Below, piece by piece: positions 18,033-27,517 of a stretch of DNA of 46,806 bases. Where the stretch lies: NCBI GenBank assembly GCA_016844935.1, contig JAERTK010000171.1:1-46806 (forward strand), read 5' to 3'. Origin of the DNA: Desulfobacteraceae bacterium. Lineage in GTDB: Bacteria; Desulfobacterota; DSM-4660; Desulfatiglandales; Desulfatiglandaceae. The notes below the pieces were generated by a model. That model had not been told where the DNA came from, did not search any database, and saw only the letters and a list, made by a program, of their open reading frames with translations. The first letter of the stretch is position 1, and every line of letters begins with the position of its first letter. The position numbers and the translations under genes are program-made.

Positions 18033-18791
18033 ATGGATAAAAGATTTTCAACAATCGGCTATGGCTTTCTATTAGGGGAAACCCTGACACTCCTTGATTT
18101 TGCCTTGGAAAGCAAAGATCAGCAGGCGGTGCGCAATTCCTGTATCCGGAGTTGGCCGCAAAAGTCAGAGTCCAACAAGGGAAAACTCTGGCAACATATG
18201 AAATACAGATTTTTGGAAATTGAAAACGGCGCCATTGTCGATACGCCATTCCTGAAAATGTTTAAAAAGGTGAGAAATGAAGACGACGCTGTTCAAGATT
18301 TGATTTTTTTCCAGTTGTGCATGACGACACCGATTCTCTATGAGACCCTTTCTCTTCTCGTTACGGACAGCTTCCTCAATACGGGAGAAGCGGTCTTTTC
18401 CAAATACCATCTTGATCAACTCTTAGAAAAAAAATACGAGCGGATGCCTCAGTCGACGCGAGACCGCGTGAGATCCATACTGGTGAAGTCAGGGAAGCTG
18501 AAACTGTCGAAATCAAACTACAAGGTAAAAACCTACCTGCCAGCGGAGTCTATCCTTGGATATGCACTCTATTTCGACTCCCTCCGCAACGGTTGGCGAG
18601 CCCCTTCTACGGCAACCCTTATAAACCAGGGGGTTATCACGCCGGTTTTCTTATGCAACAGATCTCTTTTGATAGCCGGGGTAAGCAGGCTTTCAGCCAA
18701 AGGGCATTGTGAATATCACCGCCATGGACAAACAGACCAGATACTCCTGACGCATCAAACCTTGGAGGAATATGTCGATGCCTGGAAATAA
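18033..18791 (+). CDS. brxA: BrxA-like protein (DUF1819-like), first gene of BREX-like operon
   Basis: The 252-aa protein follows the general BrxA/DUF1819 pattern. An N-terminal YGFLLGETLTLLDFALESKDQQAVRNSC is followed by a basic helix (KGKLWQHMKYRFLEI), a helical middle (QDLIFFQLCMTTPILYETLSLLVTD), the MPQSTRDRVRSILVKSGKLKL segment and a C-terminal small domain. BrxA proteins are small DNA-binding-like helical proteins needed in several BREX types. The match is judged by eye and is the weakest assignment in the operon. The start ATG at 18033 has only AGG nearby. It overlaps the next gene by 20 bp. Confidence 0.55.
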   Translation: MDKRFSTIGYGFLLGETLTLLDFALESKDQQAVRNSCIRSWPQKSESNKGKLWQHMKYRFLEIENGAIVDTPFLKMFKKVRNEDDAVQDLIFFQLCMTTPILYETLSLLVTDSFLNTGEAVFSKYHLDQLLEKKYERMPQSTRDRVRSILVKSGKLKLSKSNYKVKTYLPAESILGYALYFDSLRNGWRAPSTATLINQGVITPVFLCNRSLLIAGVSRLSAKGHCEYHRHGQTDQILLTHQTLEEYVDAWK

Positions 18792-19317
18792 TCCGCCAAC
18801 TCCCGCTCAGTACAGGGCAATGGAGCAATTGAAAGGCCTGATTAACACGAGCAATATCGGTGGTCGGACATTGTGTTGTCTGGTCGGGCGTCAAGGCTCA
18901 GGTAAAACATGGCTCGTCAAACGGATTGCTGACGCATCCGAGTTTGGCCCCACCCGTTACATTGCGGTGAATACCATAATCCTTGAGCTTATTAATGAAG
19001 ACCCTCTCCTCAAAGAGATATACGAATTCAATTCGGAAACTTTGAAAAGTGATCTGAACCGCTTCGGAAGCCGTGTGCGGCAGGCGGTGCACGACAGAGT
19101 TGCGAAACAGTTTCTGCCGGAAGGACTGACAGTTCTTGATCATATGGAACTTGTTTTTGCGCTGGGGATGGACCCTGTCACGACTTGGTACAACGACGCA
19201 GTCGGTAATAAGAGAATTTTGATGGTCTTAACGGGACGAATGGCCGGGCAGATGTGCAGGTGTGGTGAACACACATTAACCCGTGGAGATCAACCCATAG
19301 TGGAGCTGGAGGCCTGA
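18772..19317 (+). CDS. brxF: BrxF-like P-loop NTPase
   Basis: This 181-aa protein has a Walker A motif, LVGRQGSGKTWLVKRIA, around residues 42-57 and a strand ending RILMVLTGRMAGQM near the C-terminus. It resembles BrxF, the small P-loop protein that precedes BrxC in BREX type 3 loci. A Walker B acid pair is not obvious (VLDHMEL is the best candidate). The start at 18772 follows TTGGAGGAAT inside the upstream gene; a second ATG at 18778 is also possible. It is separated from the BrxC-like gene by one base, which supports a joint function. Confidence 0.65.
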   Translation: MSMPGNNPPTPAQYRAMEQLKGLINTSNIGGRTLCCLVGRQGSGKTWLVKRIADASEFGPTRYIAVNTIILELINEDPLLKEIYEFNSETLKSDLNRFGSRVRQAVHDRVAKQFLPEGLTVLDHMELVFALGMDPVTTWYNDAVGNKRILMVLTGRMAGQMCRCGEHTLTRGDQPIVELEA

Positions 19318-19318
19318 C

Positions 19319-22300
19319 ATGCCATTAATGAAAGAAATGTTTGATTTTACGCCGGTGAGCAGCTGGGTTGAAAACTTTAACGAGTCAACCCAAGACGAAT
19401 CCAGCCGGACGCGAATATTTAAGAGCTTTGTCATGCTTCCGGAGGTAGAGGAGTCATCCCGGATTATTCTGGATAGAATTCATCGAAATCAGGGACGCGG
19501 ATTTTTTATCACCGGTTTATACGGCTCGGGTAAGACAATCTTCATGGCATGGCTGTCCGCAATCCTCACTGAGCCAACGCTGAGAAAACAGTTTTTGGAT
19601 TTGAAGCCTGAGTGGGGCATGGATGCACTCGCTACCAGGAAATTTCTGACAATCAACTTTACAGCGATAGAAAATCAAGATTTGACGCTTGAAGAGGCCC
19701 TCTGGCAGTCGGTTACCAAGAAACTCAGGTCTTTACATCCGCCCGTAAATGAAACGCTTTCAAATACTGAAGCCTATCTGGAAAAGGCCAATCTTTTATC
19801 TTCGGGAATTAAACAGGATTTTGACATATGGATTAATGACAAATACTCCAAATCCTGGGCGGAGATCGCCCAGTATGATCCAAGTTATCAAAAAAGAGTC
19901 ATTGAAGAAGCCGCAAGAGCCTATGGCATAGCCATAGAAGAGAACCAGACAACGACGGTAGAAAAAGTCAAAAAACTGGTCGATATTGCCAAAAAGCAAG
20001 GGTATGAAGGCGTTATTGTTTTCATTGATGAGCTGTACCTCCAGCTTATCCAAAGCGACGAACAGTTTAACCGTGGCACTGCTTTTCTTGGCCAGTTGGC
20101 GGAAGCCGGTCTGGCCGGAGACCAGCCGTTCTGGGTATTCGGTGCCGTGCAGGAAGAAATCCAGAATATTGCCCGTCAAGCAGGCAGAACCTACGATGCG
20201 GAATTGATGGGGAAATTGTCGGGACACTCCGGCAGGTTCCAATCCATCAACATACCGGTGACCCAGTTTCATCGCATCTACAACCACAGGCTTTTCAGAG
20301 ACAAATCAAAATGTATTCATAAACTTGCCGATTTATTCAAGGACGAACTGCAGCCTCATTTTCGGGGAACGTTTACAGAATTTTTCAAACGATACTTCCG
20401 CGAGCGGGAACCGGTAACGGATGAGTCAAAGCACTTTGCGGATGTATACCCAATGCATCCTTTCGCGCTCTATTGTCTCACTGTCATAACCAACAGAGGC
20501 GGTCGGTCACGTGGCGCTTTGGGGTTCGTTCAGGAATTCATTGAAAGGAAAACCTCCGCGGACACGGACTGGAAACGCATTGCGGTATTGGATGATGTTT
20601 TCAATTACGAAGACCTCCGCAACAAGATCGTCAGTGACGATCCGGAGATGCAGAAATACTATGCCTTGTTTGAACGGTTCCGCAGCAATGCCCGTGATGA
20701 AGTCCTGGCCCGGGCGCCCTACAGAAGATGGGACGAAAAGAGTAAGGCCTTTGTAAAGGCCGCCAGCGAACGGCTTATCAAGGCGTTGATCGTTCTTTCA
20801 ATGGTGAAGGAGGAGCTGGATATCTCCAGACTTAATGATGCGCTTTTGCTCAGATGGCCGGGCCATGAGTCCAATCCCGCCGGAAGCGATACGGAAACCA
20901 TCAACCTGCTGGACAAGATTACCACCTCGTTTAGTGCTCTGCGCCGGAAAGGCGCCGATGACAATCCGACATTCTTCCTTTCAATGGAAGGTGATGGCGG
21001 TGAACGTGAAGAGCTTCTTGTTGAGATCGACAGGGTTCGGAATGGGTTTGGAGATGATATTCAGACTGAAAGCGCCTACCGCTCCCACTTGGAGCTGTTT
21101 TTCAGATTCCCGGGAAGCCCGTTGGGCGGAACGATCCCTCCGGGTCACGGCTTTGCCACCCAGGTTGAAATTGACTGGCAGAGAACCCGCCGTTCAGTCG
21201 ATTACCGCCTCGAATCCATCAAAACAGTCACGAGCGACCACCAGACGGCCGGTTTCATAAAAGATGTCCCGCCGGTAAAAGCCCTGCATTCTCTTATTCT
21301 GTTTCCGTCGGCATCACCCCTTGATGTTGAAATGGCTCAGATTAAACAGGGCAACGGCCGCACCTTGATCTGGTGTCCGGCCACGCTGCCTGTTCAGGAT
21401 ATTGATGAGATCAAGCACAGCATGGCGCTGGTAAAACTCTATGGAGACTATCAGGCGCAGATTAATGCCGGTGGCGCTACCCAATCGACCCGAAGAAAGT
21501 TTGATTTACTGAAAGAGATGTTGGATATACCCGCCGGTCAAACAGACGTACAGCCGAAAAAAACGGTCATTGAACGTCTTCAGGCCGCCTTTATCGAGGG
21601 CGAAATCCGTCAATGGGATGCAACGGACCAGGTCTGGTCAATCCTCTATGAACCGGCGGAGCTTCTCTCGCTATACAACAGCATCCCTCAAAGCGAACGC
21701 GCCCTGAGCACCTTGTTTGAAAAGATCGGGGGTATGGCGCTTTCAAACATTTTTAAACTGCATCCTGATTTCAGGACCCTCTACTCCTTTACTGCCGATC
21801 TTTCACCGGCTATGAGAAAAAGGATTCTGGAGGCGACTTGGAAAGGGCTTGTGACCGATGGAGATGGAACCGGCAAAGCTGATCTGGAAAAGTTTCTTGC
21901 CCCACTGGGGCTCCTGAACACCTCGGTATCAGGAGAAGCGGCAGTCACCTTGTCGGCTGGAAGTGTGGAAGCATTCCGTAAAGCCAAAGACCGGATCAAG
22001 GACAATATTCGAAAGTCGGATTCCGCTTCTACTTCCGTGACGGATACCCGTAAACGGTTAAAGACTACGGATCTCGGCCTTACCGACACATGGGTGGATA
22101 TCCTTGTTACCCTGCTGATCAGTATCGGTGAAATCAGCGGTTATACCATTGATGGCGAGGTGGTTTCTCAGGATGATCGCAGCTCAGTGGGCAGCCCGAA
22201 TGACTGGCTGCAGAAGCTGGATGAACTGCGTCCGGGAACCAGACCGGATGAAATACTGTGGCATGATTTGACCCAGTCGCTGAATGTGCTGGGTCTTTGG

Positions 22301-23497
22301 AAAGAAGGCAACAGTTATACGCCTGCATCGGCGGAAAGGTTGCTCGATACGCTAAAACAAGTCGAGTCTGATTCTGGCCGGGAATTCAACACCGCCAAAC
22401 AGGCCCTCTCTCCCTGGCCAAAGGCGAATGTCCCGGAAGCCATTGTTGAATGGACCGATCTGTTTGCCCTCCCGGAAGATGCGCGTGAAAGCCGAATCTC
22501 CTGCTTCAATGCCGTGCGGGATGCCATGAAGGATATGCTCGGGCTGGCGGATGATGACGATATTGATGCTCCGAACCGTTATACCTGTATTGAAGAGTTT
22601 GCCACCCGCCTGCGGGAAGCCAGTGACTTTATCGACCGTATCGGTGAGCTTAGCACCATTACCTCACGCTTGAGAGAGCTAAGAGCGCTGGGGCTGCCGA
22701 AAACGATCGACTCTACATGTCGGGCATTGCTGGACAAAGTGGAGAGCTATGTTCTGTCTTCAGGCGCTGACGGCGAGCTCAGTTCTATTATCGCTGAATG
22801 GAAAGACCTGCAGGAACATTATGTCAATCAGTACATCAGCGAACACACAGGCTTGCATAAAAATCTTAAGGAACTGCGGGACGCGGTGCTGTCTTCCGAG
22901 GACTATGGCTTCCTTCAACATCTGTCACAAGTGAATGGCTTGAGTGCCCATTACAGCCCGGCCCAGATCAAGTGGCAGCTCAAACAATTGTTGGAAAAAG
23001 TACAGGTTTCAAAAGTCTGTGAACGTGAGCTGGCCGATGTGCAGGCTGACCTGCAGAATGGCTGGATATGCTCTGAATGCGGTTACAAACCAGGCAAGAC
23101 AACAGAATTCAAACCGGAAAAGTTCCTGAAGCTAATTCAGCGCGGCATCAAAGAGTATCTCGATCATCTGACCGGCTGTGCGGATGATATCAAGGATTAT
23201 GTCGCAGACCATAGCGCTGCGAAGCCTCTTCTGGGGCTTTTGGAAACCCCTGTTACCGAGGAGGCAAAAGAAGCCTTGTCGGATGAAATCATGCGGGCTC
23301 ACCTTGCTGGGGCACTGGTCGATGCCACAGCCGTTAAGGTCAATGTGGATAACCTGCTGAAGAAACTCAAACCGAAGCTCCTTGGTTTCTTTAAGGGTGG
23401 TCGTCGGGATTTCGAATCCTGTGTGGCCGACGCAATGGCTGACCTTCTGAAAACGGAGCGGGCTGCGGAAGCTGATCAACCATGGAAGGTGGAGTAA
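19319..23497 (+). CDS. brxC: BrxC/PglY-like large ATPase (DUF6079-like)
   Basis: This 1392-aa protein has an N-terminal AAA-type ATPase: Walker A GLYGSGKT at residues 66-73 (FFITGLYGSGKTIFMAWLSA) and Walker B GVIVFIDELY with Asp237-Glu238. It continues with long helical regions and a short CSECG element near residue 1250. Size and layout fit the BrxC/PglY (DUF6079) family, the large ATPase present in all BREX types. In BREX it is thought to work with PglZ and the methylase in distinguishing self from phage DNA. It lies between BrxF-like and HsdS genes, 1 bp after the former and 5 bp before the latter, so the operon is tightly coupled. Confidence 0.8.
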   Translation: MPLMKEMFDFTPVSSWVENFNESTQDESSRTRIFKSFVMLPEVEESSRIILDRIHRNQGRGFFITGLYGSGKTIFMAWLSAILTEPTLRKQFLDLKPEWGMDALATRKFLTINFTAIENQDLTLEEALWQSVTKKLRSLHPPVNETLSNTEAYLEKANLLSSGIKQDFDIWINDKYSKSWAEIAQYDPSYQKRVIEEAARAYGIAIEENQTTTVEKVKKLVDIAKKQGYEGVIVFIDELYLQLIQSDEQFNRGTAFLGQLAEAGLAGDQPFWVFGAVQEEIQNIARQAGRTYDAELMGKLSGHSGRFQSINIPVTQFHRIYNHRLFRDKSKCIHKLADLFKDELQPHFRGTFTEFFKRYFREREPVTDESKHFADVYPMHPFALYCLTVITNRGGRSRGALGFVQEFIERKTSADTDWKRIAVLDDVFNYEDLRNKIVSDDPEMQKYYALFERFRSNARDEVLARAPYRRWDEKSKAFVKAASERLIKALIVLSMVKEELDISRLNDALLLRWPGHESNPAGSDTETINLLDKITTSFSALRRKGADDNPTFFLSMEGDGGEREELLVEIDRVRNGFGDDIQTESAYRSHLELFFRFPGSPLGGTIPPGHGFATQVEIDWQRTRRSVDYRLESIKTVTSDHQTAGFIKDVPPVKALHSLILFPSASPLDVEMAQIKQGNGRTLIWCPATLPVQDIDEIKHSMALVKLYGDYQAQINAGGATQSTRRKFDLLKEMLDIPAGQTDVQPKKTVIERLQAAFIEGEIRQWDATDQVWSILYEPAELLSLYNSIPQSERALSTLFEKIGGMALSNIFKLHPDFRTLYSFTADLSPAMRKRILEATWKGLVTDGDGTGKADLEKFLAPLGLLNTSVSGEAAVTLSAGSVEAFRKAKDRIKDNIRKSDSASTSVTDTRKRLKTTDLGLTDTWVDILVTLLISIGEISGYTIDGEVVSQDDRSSVGSPNDWLQKLDELRPGTRPDEILWHDLTQSLNVLGLWKEGNSYTPASAERLLDTLKQVESDSGREFNTAKQALSPWPKANVPEAIVEWTDLFALPEDARESRISCFNAVRDAMKDMLGLADDDDIDAPNRYTCIEEFATRLREASDFIDRIGELSTITSRLRELRALGLPKTIDSTCRALLDKVESYVLSSGADGELSSIIAEWKDLQEHYVNQYISEHTGLHKNLKELRDAVLSSEDYGFLQHLSQVNGLSAHYSPAQIKWQLKQLLEKVQVSKVCERELADVQADLQNGWICSECGYKPGKTTEFKPEKFLKLIQRGIKEYLDHLTGCADDIKDYVADHSAAKPLLGLLETPVTEEAKEALSDEIMRAHLAGALVDATAVKVNVDNLLKKLKPKLLGFFKGGRRDFESCVADAMADLLKTERAAEADQPWKVE

Positions 23498-23502
23498 TAA
23501 AC

Positions 23503-25041
23503 ATGATCAAATACGCAAATGAAAGTCCAGTCATAGCCATTGTTCCTCCTGAAAACCAGAAAGAGCGGCTTGATACTTTTTTCTATCACCCTCTTTTTAA
23601 AGATTTGGATGATAGGATCACTTCTCAAACCAAGGATTTAACGGACATCAATTCAATATCTGATTTTATTACTGACGGCACTCATCAAACACCGACATAT
23701 GTTGAAAAGGAGAATGATGGCGTTTTATTTCTCAGCGCAACGAATATCATGGAAGGTGGGCTATCCCTTGAAAAGGTAAAATATATACCAAGATCACTTC
23801 ATGAATCCTATTCAAATTGTCAGCCGTCAATTAATGACGTGATGGTTGCAAAAAACGGAAAGACAGGGGTTGCCTGTGTTTTCCCTTCTGGCATTCCAGA
23901 ATGTTCGATTTATGTGAGCATAGCTCTTGTTAGATTACAAGCTGGTTGGTTGCCTGAATTTATAGCCTTAGTAATTAATTCAGAACTTGGATTCCTTCAA
24001 ATTCAACGTAATCAAAAGGGAATAGGTGTAAAAAATCTTCATTTAGAAGATATTCGTCAAATACAAATTCCAAGAATTGATGAAATCAAACAACAGATAA
24101 TATTCAATAGATACGTTGAGATAGAAAAAAATGTAAAAAATATTAGAAAAAAATCCTATCAGTTAAAAGAGAAATCGGAAGCAGTTTTGGAAAAAGCTAA
24201 AATAAACATTTTAAACTTACTTGATGATGATTGGAGTGAAAAAATAGCTTTAGAGGACCTTTCACCGCCAATTTATAAAAAGCCATATACGGAAATTATT
24301 TCCAAAACTGAGCTAAAAGAACGGTTGGACACCCATTTTTACAAACCAGAGTTAAGAGATATTGCTAAAAAAATTGAAAAAATTTCCAATTTAGTACCGT
24401 TGGGTGAAATTATTGTTGATCAAGCTCCAATATCAAGTGGTGCAACACCGAAAGGGGCAGAGTATCTGGATGAAGGAATTCCTTTTTTAAGGGTCCAAAA
24501 TGTCCGTCCAATGTCAATTAATATTAATGATATTGTTTTTATAGACGAAGACACGCACAAAACTTTGCAGAGATCATGTGTAAAAAATGGAGATGTTTTA
24601 CTAACAATAACTGGGGCGACATTCGGTTATTCATCGGTATTTAAATCCCGAAAGTATCAAGAAGCAAATGTAAATCAGCATATTGTACGTATGCGGGTAG
24701 ATGAAAAAAAAGCTATACCTGAATTTATCTCTTTATTTTTAAATTCAAAGTTGGGTTATGGACAGAGCTTGAGGCATTCAACAGGTGGTAGCCGACCAGC
24801 TTTGGATTTTGGATCAATTCGGCAATTCCGTGTTCCTTGTGTAACGAAAAGTGACCAGCAAAAAATACTTGATAAATATCATGATGAAGAAAAAAAAGCA
24901 TTAAACATTTTACAACAGTCGTATGAGCTAAAAGAAAAATCCAATACACTATTGTACAAAGTAAAATCAAATATTTTCAAACTTTTGAAGGATGACTGGT
25001 TTGGTGATCTTGTTTCTGAAGCCAAGGAGGCGCTGCAATGA
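23503..25041 (+). CDS. hsdS: Type I specificity subunit (HsdS) with two target-recognition domains
   Basis: The start is taken at ATG 23503 after GGTGGAG; 23482 is an in-frame ATG inside brxC. The 512-aa protein is an internal duplication. Each half begins K-E-R-L-D-T-x-F-Y (about residues 17 and 270), has a target-recognition domain with IxxFIxDG or ISSGATPKGAEYL and the N-x-x-G-V or LRVQNVRP core, and ends with a coiled-coil spacer (SYQLKEKSEAVLEKAKINIL; SYELKEKSNTLLYKVKSNIF) plus a DDW motif. It should set the DNA sequence methylated by the HsdM two genes downstream. The gene is clearly more AT-rich than its neighbours, suggesting independent exchange. No HsdR lies nearby. Confidence 0.88.
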   Translation: MIKYANESPVIAIVPPENQKERLDTFFYHPLFKDLDDRITSQTKDLTDINSISDFITDGTHQTPTYVEKENDGVLFLSATNIMEGGLSLEKVKYIPRSLHESYSNCQPSINDVMVAKNGKTGVACVFPSGIPECSIYVSIALVRLQAGWLPEFIALVINSELGFLQIQRNQKGIGVKNLHLEDIRQIQIPRIDEIKQQIIFNRYVEIEKNVKNIRKKSYQLKEKSEAVLEKAKINILNLLDDDWSEKIALEDLSPPIYKKPYTEIISKTELKERLDTHFYKPELRDIAKKIEKISNLVPLGEIIVDQAPISSGATPKGAEYLDEGIPFLRVQNVRPMSININDIVFIDEDTHKTLQRSCVKNGDVLLTITGATFGYSSVFKSRKYQEANVNQHIVRMRVDEKKAIPEFISLFLNSKLGYGQSLRHSTGGSRPALDFGSIRQFRVPCVTKSDQQKILDKYHDEEKKALNILQQSYELKEKSNTLLYKVKSNIFKLLKDDWFGDLVSEAKEALQ

Positions 25042-27512
25042 TGGCAATGAAACATGCATTGACCGGCTTGTGGCGCAACCGGGAAAAAGCAGACCGCTCC
25101 TATCTGCTGATTAACGATGTGCGAGGCTATTTTGCCGAAGCATCGGAAGCGGTGTCCATAGACGGCACGACAATCCCGGTGCATGTATGCGCCAATGAGT
25201 TTGCTCTCCGATCCTGTTCTGAAGAGGAACGAAATAGCGGCAAGACCACACCGAAAATTATTGTCTCCAGAAAACAACTGCAGCCGGACCATGTACCCGA
25301 CCTTCAGGCAAGATCGAGCATCTCTACCCGAACTGTAACCGGATGTGATGTTGCTAAGGCGCTGGGCGTGACAAATCCTCGGGCATTGCTGGACCGTCTG
25401 CCGGTCACTGCATTCTGGAATCTTGCTCCGTACCTGCCGCAACTGGAATCCTACAGTCTTGAGCGGGTGATACTGGCTTCCCTGCTAAATGATACCGAAA
25501 TTCTTTCCTCCGGCTGGAGCGCGGACCGGATACTGGATAAGCTTTGGTATGAGGATGCGCTGCCACGCGTGCGTGAAGTACTGGGGGCTGTTGAAGCGGA
25601 TGAACGTAAACAACTGGAAAGTGAATTTCTGGATGTTGTGAAAACCTGGCTGGATGAACCCCGCTTTGCTCTTGTCCAAGCGGCGGTTATTGAAAACGAT
25701 CCGCCGCCGGTTCTGCCTCTCTGCCTGCTGGCCTCCATTCTGGAAGGCTGGCAAATGCTGTCTCCGGAACGGATGCGCTCTTTTATTGAAGGCAGTGAGC
25801 TTGGTGATCTTTTTGTGGACATCTTTGATGATGGTGCCGACCTGAATGGATTGGCTGAATGGGGCCGCGGAATCACGGTAAAAGACGGCTTTCCGTGTGA
25901 ACAGGCATTGAATTATCTGCAAAAAGAAGTGTTTCCCAAACACCCGAGCGCGGTGACGGAATCGCTTGCAACGGTCGTTAAAGCGGTTGACGGGGCTGGT
26001 GCCGAGCGCCTGCTGAATCAACTGATCCGGCTGCTTGAGGCCGATGGTGGAATTCTGGCCCAGGGCTTGGCGGTGACGCTGCATGCGCTGCTCGATGTGG
26101 TGGTTAATGGTGAACTCGCCGAAATGCTGCCCCTCGAAAAAGCCTCCTGCAAATTAACGGACACCCTCGATGTTCCGGATTCTCCCCAATGGGAGAGCCT
26201 GCTGGAAGCTCTTCAGAAGCATCAGGCCCGTGAAAAATATGAGGATTACGTATCTCTGCTCGAAGCCATGGTGACAATCCATCGGTTGACCGACCGGGCT
26301 GAAGATGCCGCCAAGAACCTTACTCATCTGGACTGGAAAAAATGTCTGGACCTGATCGACAAGGTATATCTGCCCTTGTCAGCCATGGCGTTTGAGGCCG
26401 AACGGCGCTCAGCCCAGCTTCCTGAAAAGGTCAACGTATTCAGGATCACCCAGAGGGCGAAAAAAGCCTGCGACAGGATACGAGTGGCCTGGGCGGATTT
26501 TTACACCAATCCGACCCGGGGGCTTCCCAAGTGGATTAACGAAAGAAACTACGCAGCCGGGACCAGCCGGCCATGGTTGAACAGTGATGTGGTCGAAGCT
26601 GCGGTAAAGCCCTTGCTGCAGGATTCCGGTATTGAGCAGGTTTATCTCATTGTATTTGATGGCATGAGCGTGGCCAACTGGTCACTGCTGCGCGACCGCT
26701 TCCTTATGGTGCCCGGAAGAGAGATGTTCCGTTCCTATGTAGGGATGGAAAAGGAGTACCGGGCATGCACATACCTGCCAAGTATTACCGAGTATTGCAG
26801 GCAGGCCATTTTTGCCGGTAGCTATCCCGGGGAATTCAGAACATGGCCGAACGGTCGAAGCGAACCGGATTTGCTTGAGCGGTGCCTTCAAAACAACGGC
26901 ATTGCCCCCGCAGGTTGGGATAAGCAGAAAAGCTATCTCTGCTACAACGAGAAAGAAAGCAACCCCGATACGCTGAACCGAAAAGTCCGGGATCTTGTGG
27001 ACAGCAAGAGCCGCTTCAAGGCGATTGTTTTCAACCTTCAGGACCGCCTTCTGCAAAAAGGAATGTCCAGCCTGCAGGAGATCATGCTGGCCTATGTCAA
27101 AGAGGTTGCCCTCCCGCATCTGCGCAGGATTTCCGGGCAGCGGAAAACGGCTGTGGTAATAACGGCGGATCACGGTTTTGCCCACTACAACAAGCAGTAT
27201 GTGATAGATGACTTAAGGTCGCGGAATCCTGGAAGAGAAGTTTTCATACACAACCGTTGTCTGGAATATAAAACGTCAGCCTGCACATCGGTGGGACCGG
27301 CGGATGTCAAAGTCATTTCACCGGCAACGGATTATGGTCTTCCATCCGCAATAACGTCTGTTGAGGTGCCTTTCGGATATGACAGTTATGGGTGGCCTGG
27401 GAAAAATAAGTCAGCCAGCAATCCATATAATGTGCAAGGAAACGACCACGGTGGACTGACTCCGGAAGAGACAGTCGTACCGGTAGCAATTTATGTGACA
27501 AGAGGAGCTTGA
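25038..27512 (+). CDS. pglZ: PglZ-domain protein (BREX phosphatase-like)
   Basis: This 824-aa protein carries the PglZ/alkaline-phosphatase-like metal site: VYLIVFDGMSVANWSLLRDR with Asp541 and the adjacent Ser, and AVVITADHGFAHYNKQYV with Asp711-His712. The CTYLPSITEYCRQAIFAG strand between them is typical of PglZ. The N-terminal 500 residues are helical and unassigned. PglZ is the hallmark protein of all BREX/Pgl systems and is essential for protection, although its substrate is not settled. The start overlaps the hsdS stop (ATGA) after AAGGAGG, and hsdM follows 5 bp later. Confidence 0.9.
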   Translation: MMAMKHALTGLWRNREKADRSYLLINDVRGYFAEASEAVSIDGTTIPVHVCANEFALRSCSEEERNSGKTTPKIIVSRKQLQPDHVPDLQARSSISTRTVTGCDVAKALGVTNPRALLDRLPVTAFWNLAPYLPQLESYSLERVILASLLNDTEILSSGWSADRILDKLWYEDALPRVREVLGAVEADERKQLESEFLDVVKTWLDEPRFALVQAAVIENDPPPVLPLCLLASILEGWQMLSPERMRSFIEGSELGDLFVDIFDDGADLNGLAEWGRGITVKDGFPCEQALNYLQKEVFPKHPSAVTESLATVVKAVDGAGAERLLNQLIRLLEADGGILAQGLAVTLHALLDVVVNGELAEMLPLEKASCKLTDTLDVPDSPQWESLLEALQKHQAREKYEDYVSLLEAMVTIHRLTDRAEDAAKNLTHLDWKKCLDLIDKVYLPLSAMAFEAERRSAQLPEKVNVFRITQRAKKACDRIRVAWADFYTNPTRGLPKWINERNYAAGTSRPWLNSDVVEAAVKPLLQDSGIEQVYLIVFDGMSVANWSLLRDRFLMVPGREMFRSYVGMEKEYRACTYLPSITEYCRQAIFAGSYPGEFRTWPNGRSEPDLLERCLQNNGIAPAGWDKQKSYLCYNEKESNPDTLNRKVRDLVDSKSRFKAIVFNLQDRLLQKGMSSLQEIMLAYVKEVALPHLRRISGQRKTAVVITADHGFAHYNKQYVIDDLRSRNPGREVFIHNRCLEYKTSACTSVGPADVKVISPATDYGLPSAITSVEVPFGYDSYGWPGKNKSASNPYNVQGNDHGGLTPEETVVPVAIYVTRGA

Positions 27513-27517
27513 TAAGT

